Part shown: positions 6,540-6,631 of the stretch, in pieces
Numbering within the stretch: the stretch's first letter is position 1
Layout of the letters: each line of letters opens with the position of its first letter
NCBI GenBank assembly: GCA_024762755.1
Contig: JANTGX010000118.1
Coordinates: 1 to 6,631 of the forward strand
Length of the DNA stretch: 6,631 nucleotides
Source of the DNA: Gammaproteobacteria bacterium
GTDB lineage: Bacteria; Pseudomonadota; Gammaproteobacteria; SZUA-152
Direction: 5' to 3'
Program-made: the position numbers and the translations under genes
The notes under the pieces: generated by a model
Database searches by the model: none
What the model saw: the letters and a program-made list of their open reading frames with translations, nothing else
What the model was told of the DNA's origin: nothing

Positions 6540-6631
6540 CTAATCCGACGCTGCCCGATGCTGTTCCCCACCCTCAAAGATGAGCAGGGGCTTCGATTTA
6601 TTGTTGATCACTTCCTCGTCGAGGATGACCT
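6540..6631 (-). CDS. clpX: ATP-dependent Clp protease ATP-binding subunit ClpX, C-terminal end only
   Basis: Only the last 29 codons and the TAG stop (6540-6542) are in the window; the rest lies beyond base 6631. The visible residues, VILDEEVINNKSKPLLIFEG then a short polar tail EQHRAASD, match the C-terminus of ClpX, where E. coli has a similar DESVI..KSKPLLIY segment. ClpX is the hexameric AAA+ unfoldase that feeds tagged substrates to the ClpP peptidase. Its place directly upstream of lon is the standard gammaproteobacterial order clpP-clpX-lon. Confidence 0.93.
   Translation of the reverse strand, partial: VILDEEVINNKSKPLLIFEGGEQHRAASD

Noticed and set aside
1..6631. Mobile element, CRISPR array, prophage, toxin-antitoxin or other novel system
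   Set aside because: No transposase, integrase, spaced direct repeats or unknown gene is present. The tRNA genes have no adjacent integrase or duplicated 3' end. The window is almost fully covered by known housekeeping genes.

Overview
This is a stretch of housekeeping chromosome from what looks like a gammaproteobacterium, moderately GC-rich by eye. The gene order clpX, lon, hupB, ppiD is a classic gammaproteobacterial protein-quality-control cluster, and the proteins resemble their Escherichia coli and Pseudomonas counterparts closely. The genus cannot be fixed from the sequence alone. Every gene I can support lies on the minus strand, so transcription runs from high to low coordinates.

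In transcription order: the last 29 codons of clpX (6540-6631) are followed by a perfect 15-bp stem that probably ends that transcript. A gap of about 200 bp carries a heat-shock-like promoter and an inverted repeat, then comes complete lon (3906-6341). The lon-hupB gap (3690-3905) holds a nested inverted repeat, a strong sigma70-type promoter, a terminator-like hairpin with seven Ts lying downstream of that promoter, and a second small hairpin before the hupB ribosome binding site. hupB (3417-3689, GTG start) is followed after only 13 nt by tRNA-Val(UAC), then 11 nt further by tRNA-Asp(GUC), then a clear intrinsic terminator. ppiD (1254-3161) follows. A 94-bp GC-rich gap with three small hairpins leads to the 5' part of an SLC1/DAACS-type amino acid or dicarboxylate symporter that runs off the window at base 1.

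Functionally, ClpX and Lon are the ATP-driven unfoldase/protease side of cytoplasmic quality control. HU-beta compacts DNA and is a known Lon substrate in E. coli. PpiD is a membrane-anchored periplasmic chaperone near the Sec translocon. The transporter is probably unrelated to this group. I see no mobile element, CRISPR array, defence or toxin system, or unknown gene. The points worth a second look are regulatory (the hupB leader, the hupB-tRNA arrangement, the lon upstream region) and two protein-level details: a EAAT-like serine-rich HP1 in the symporter and an apparently intact parvulin site in PpiD.
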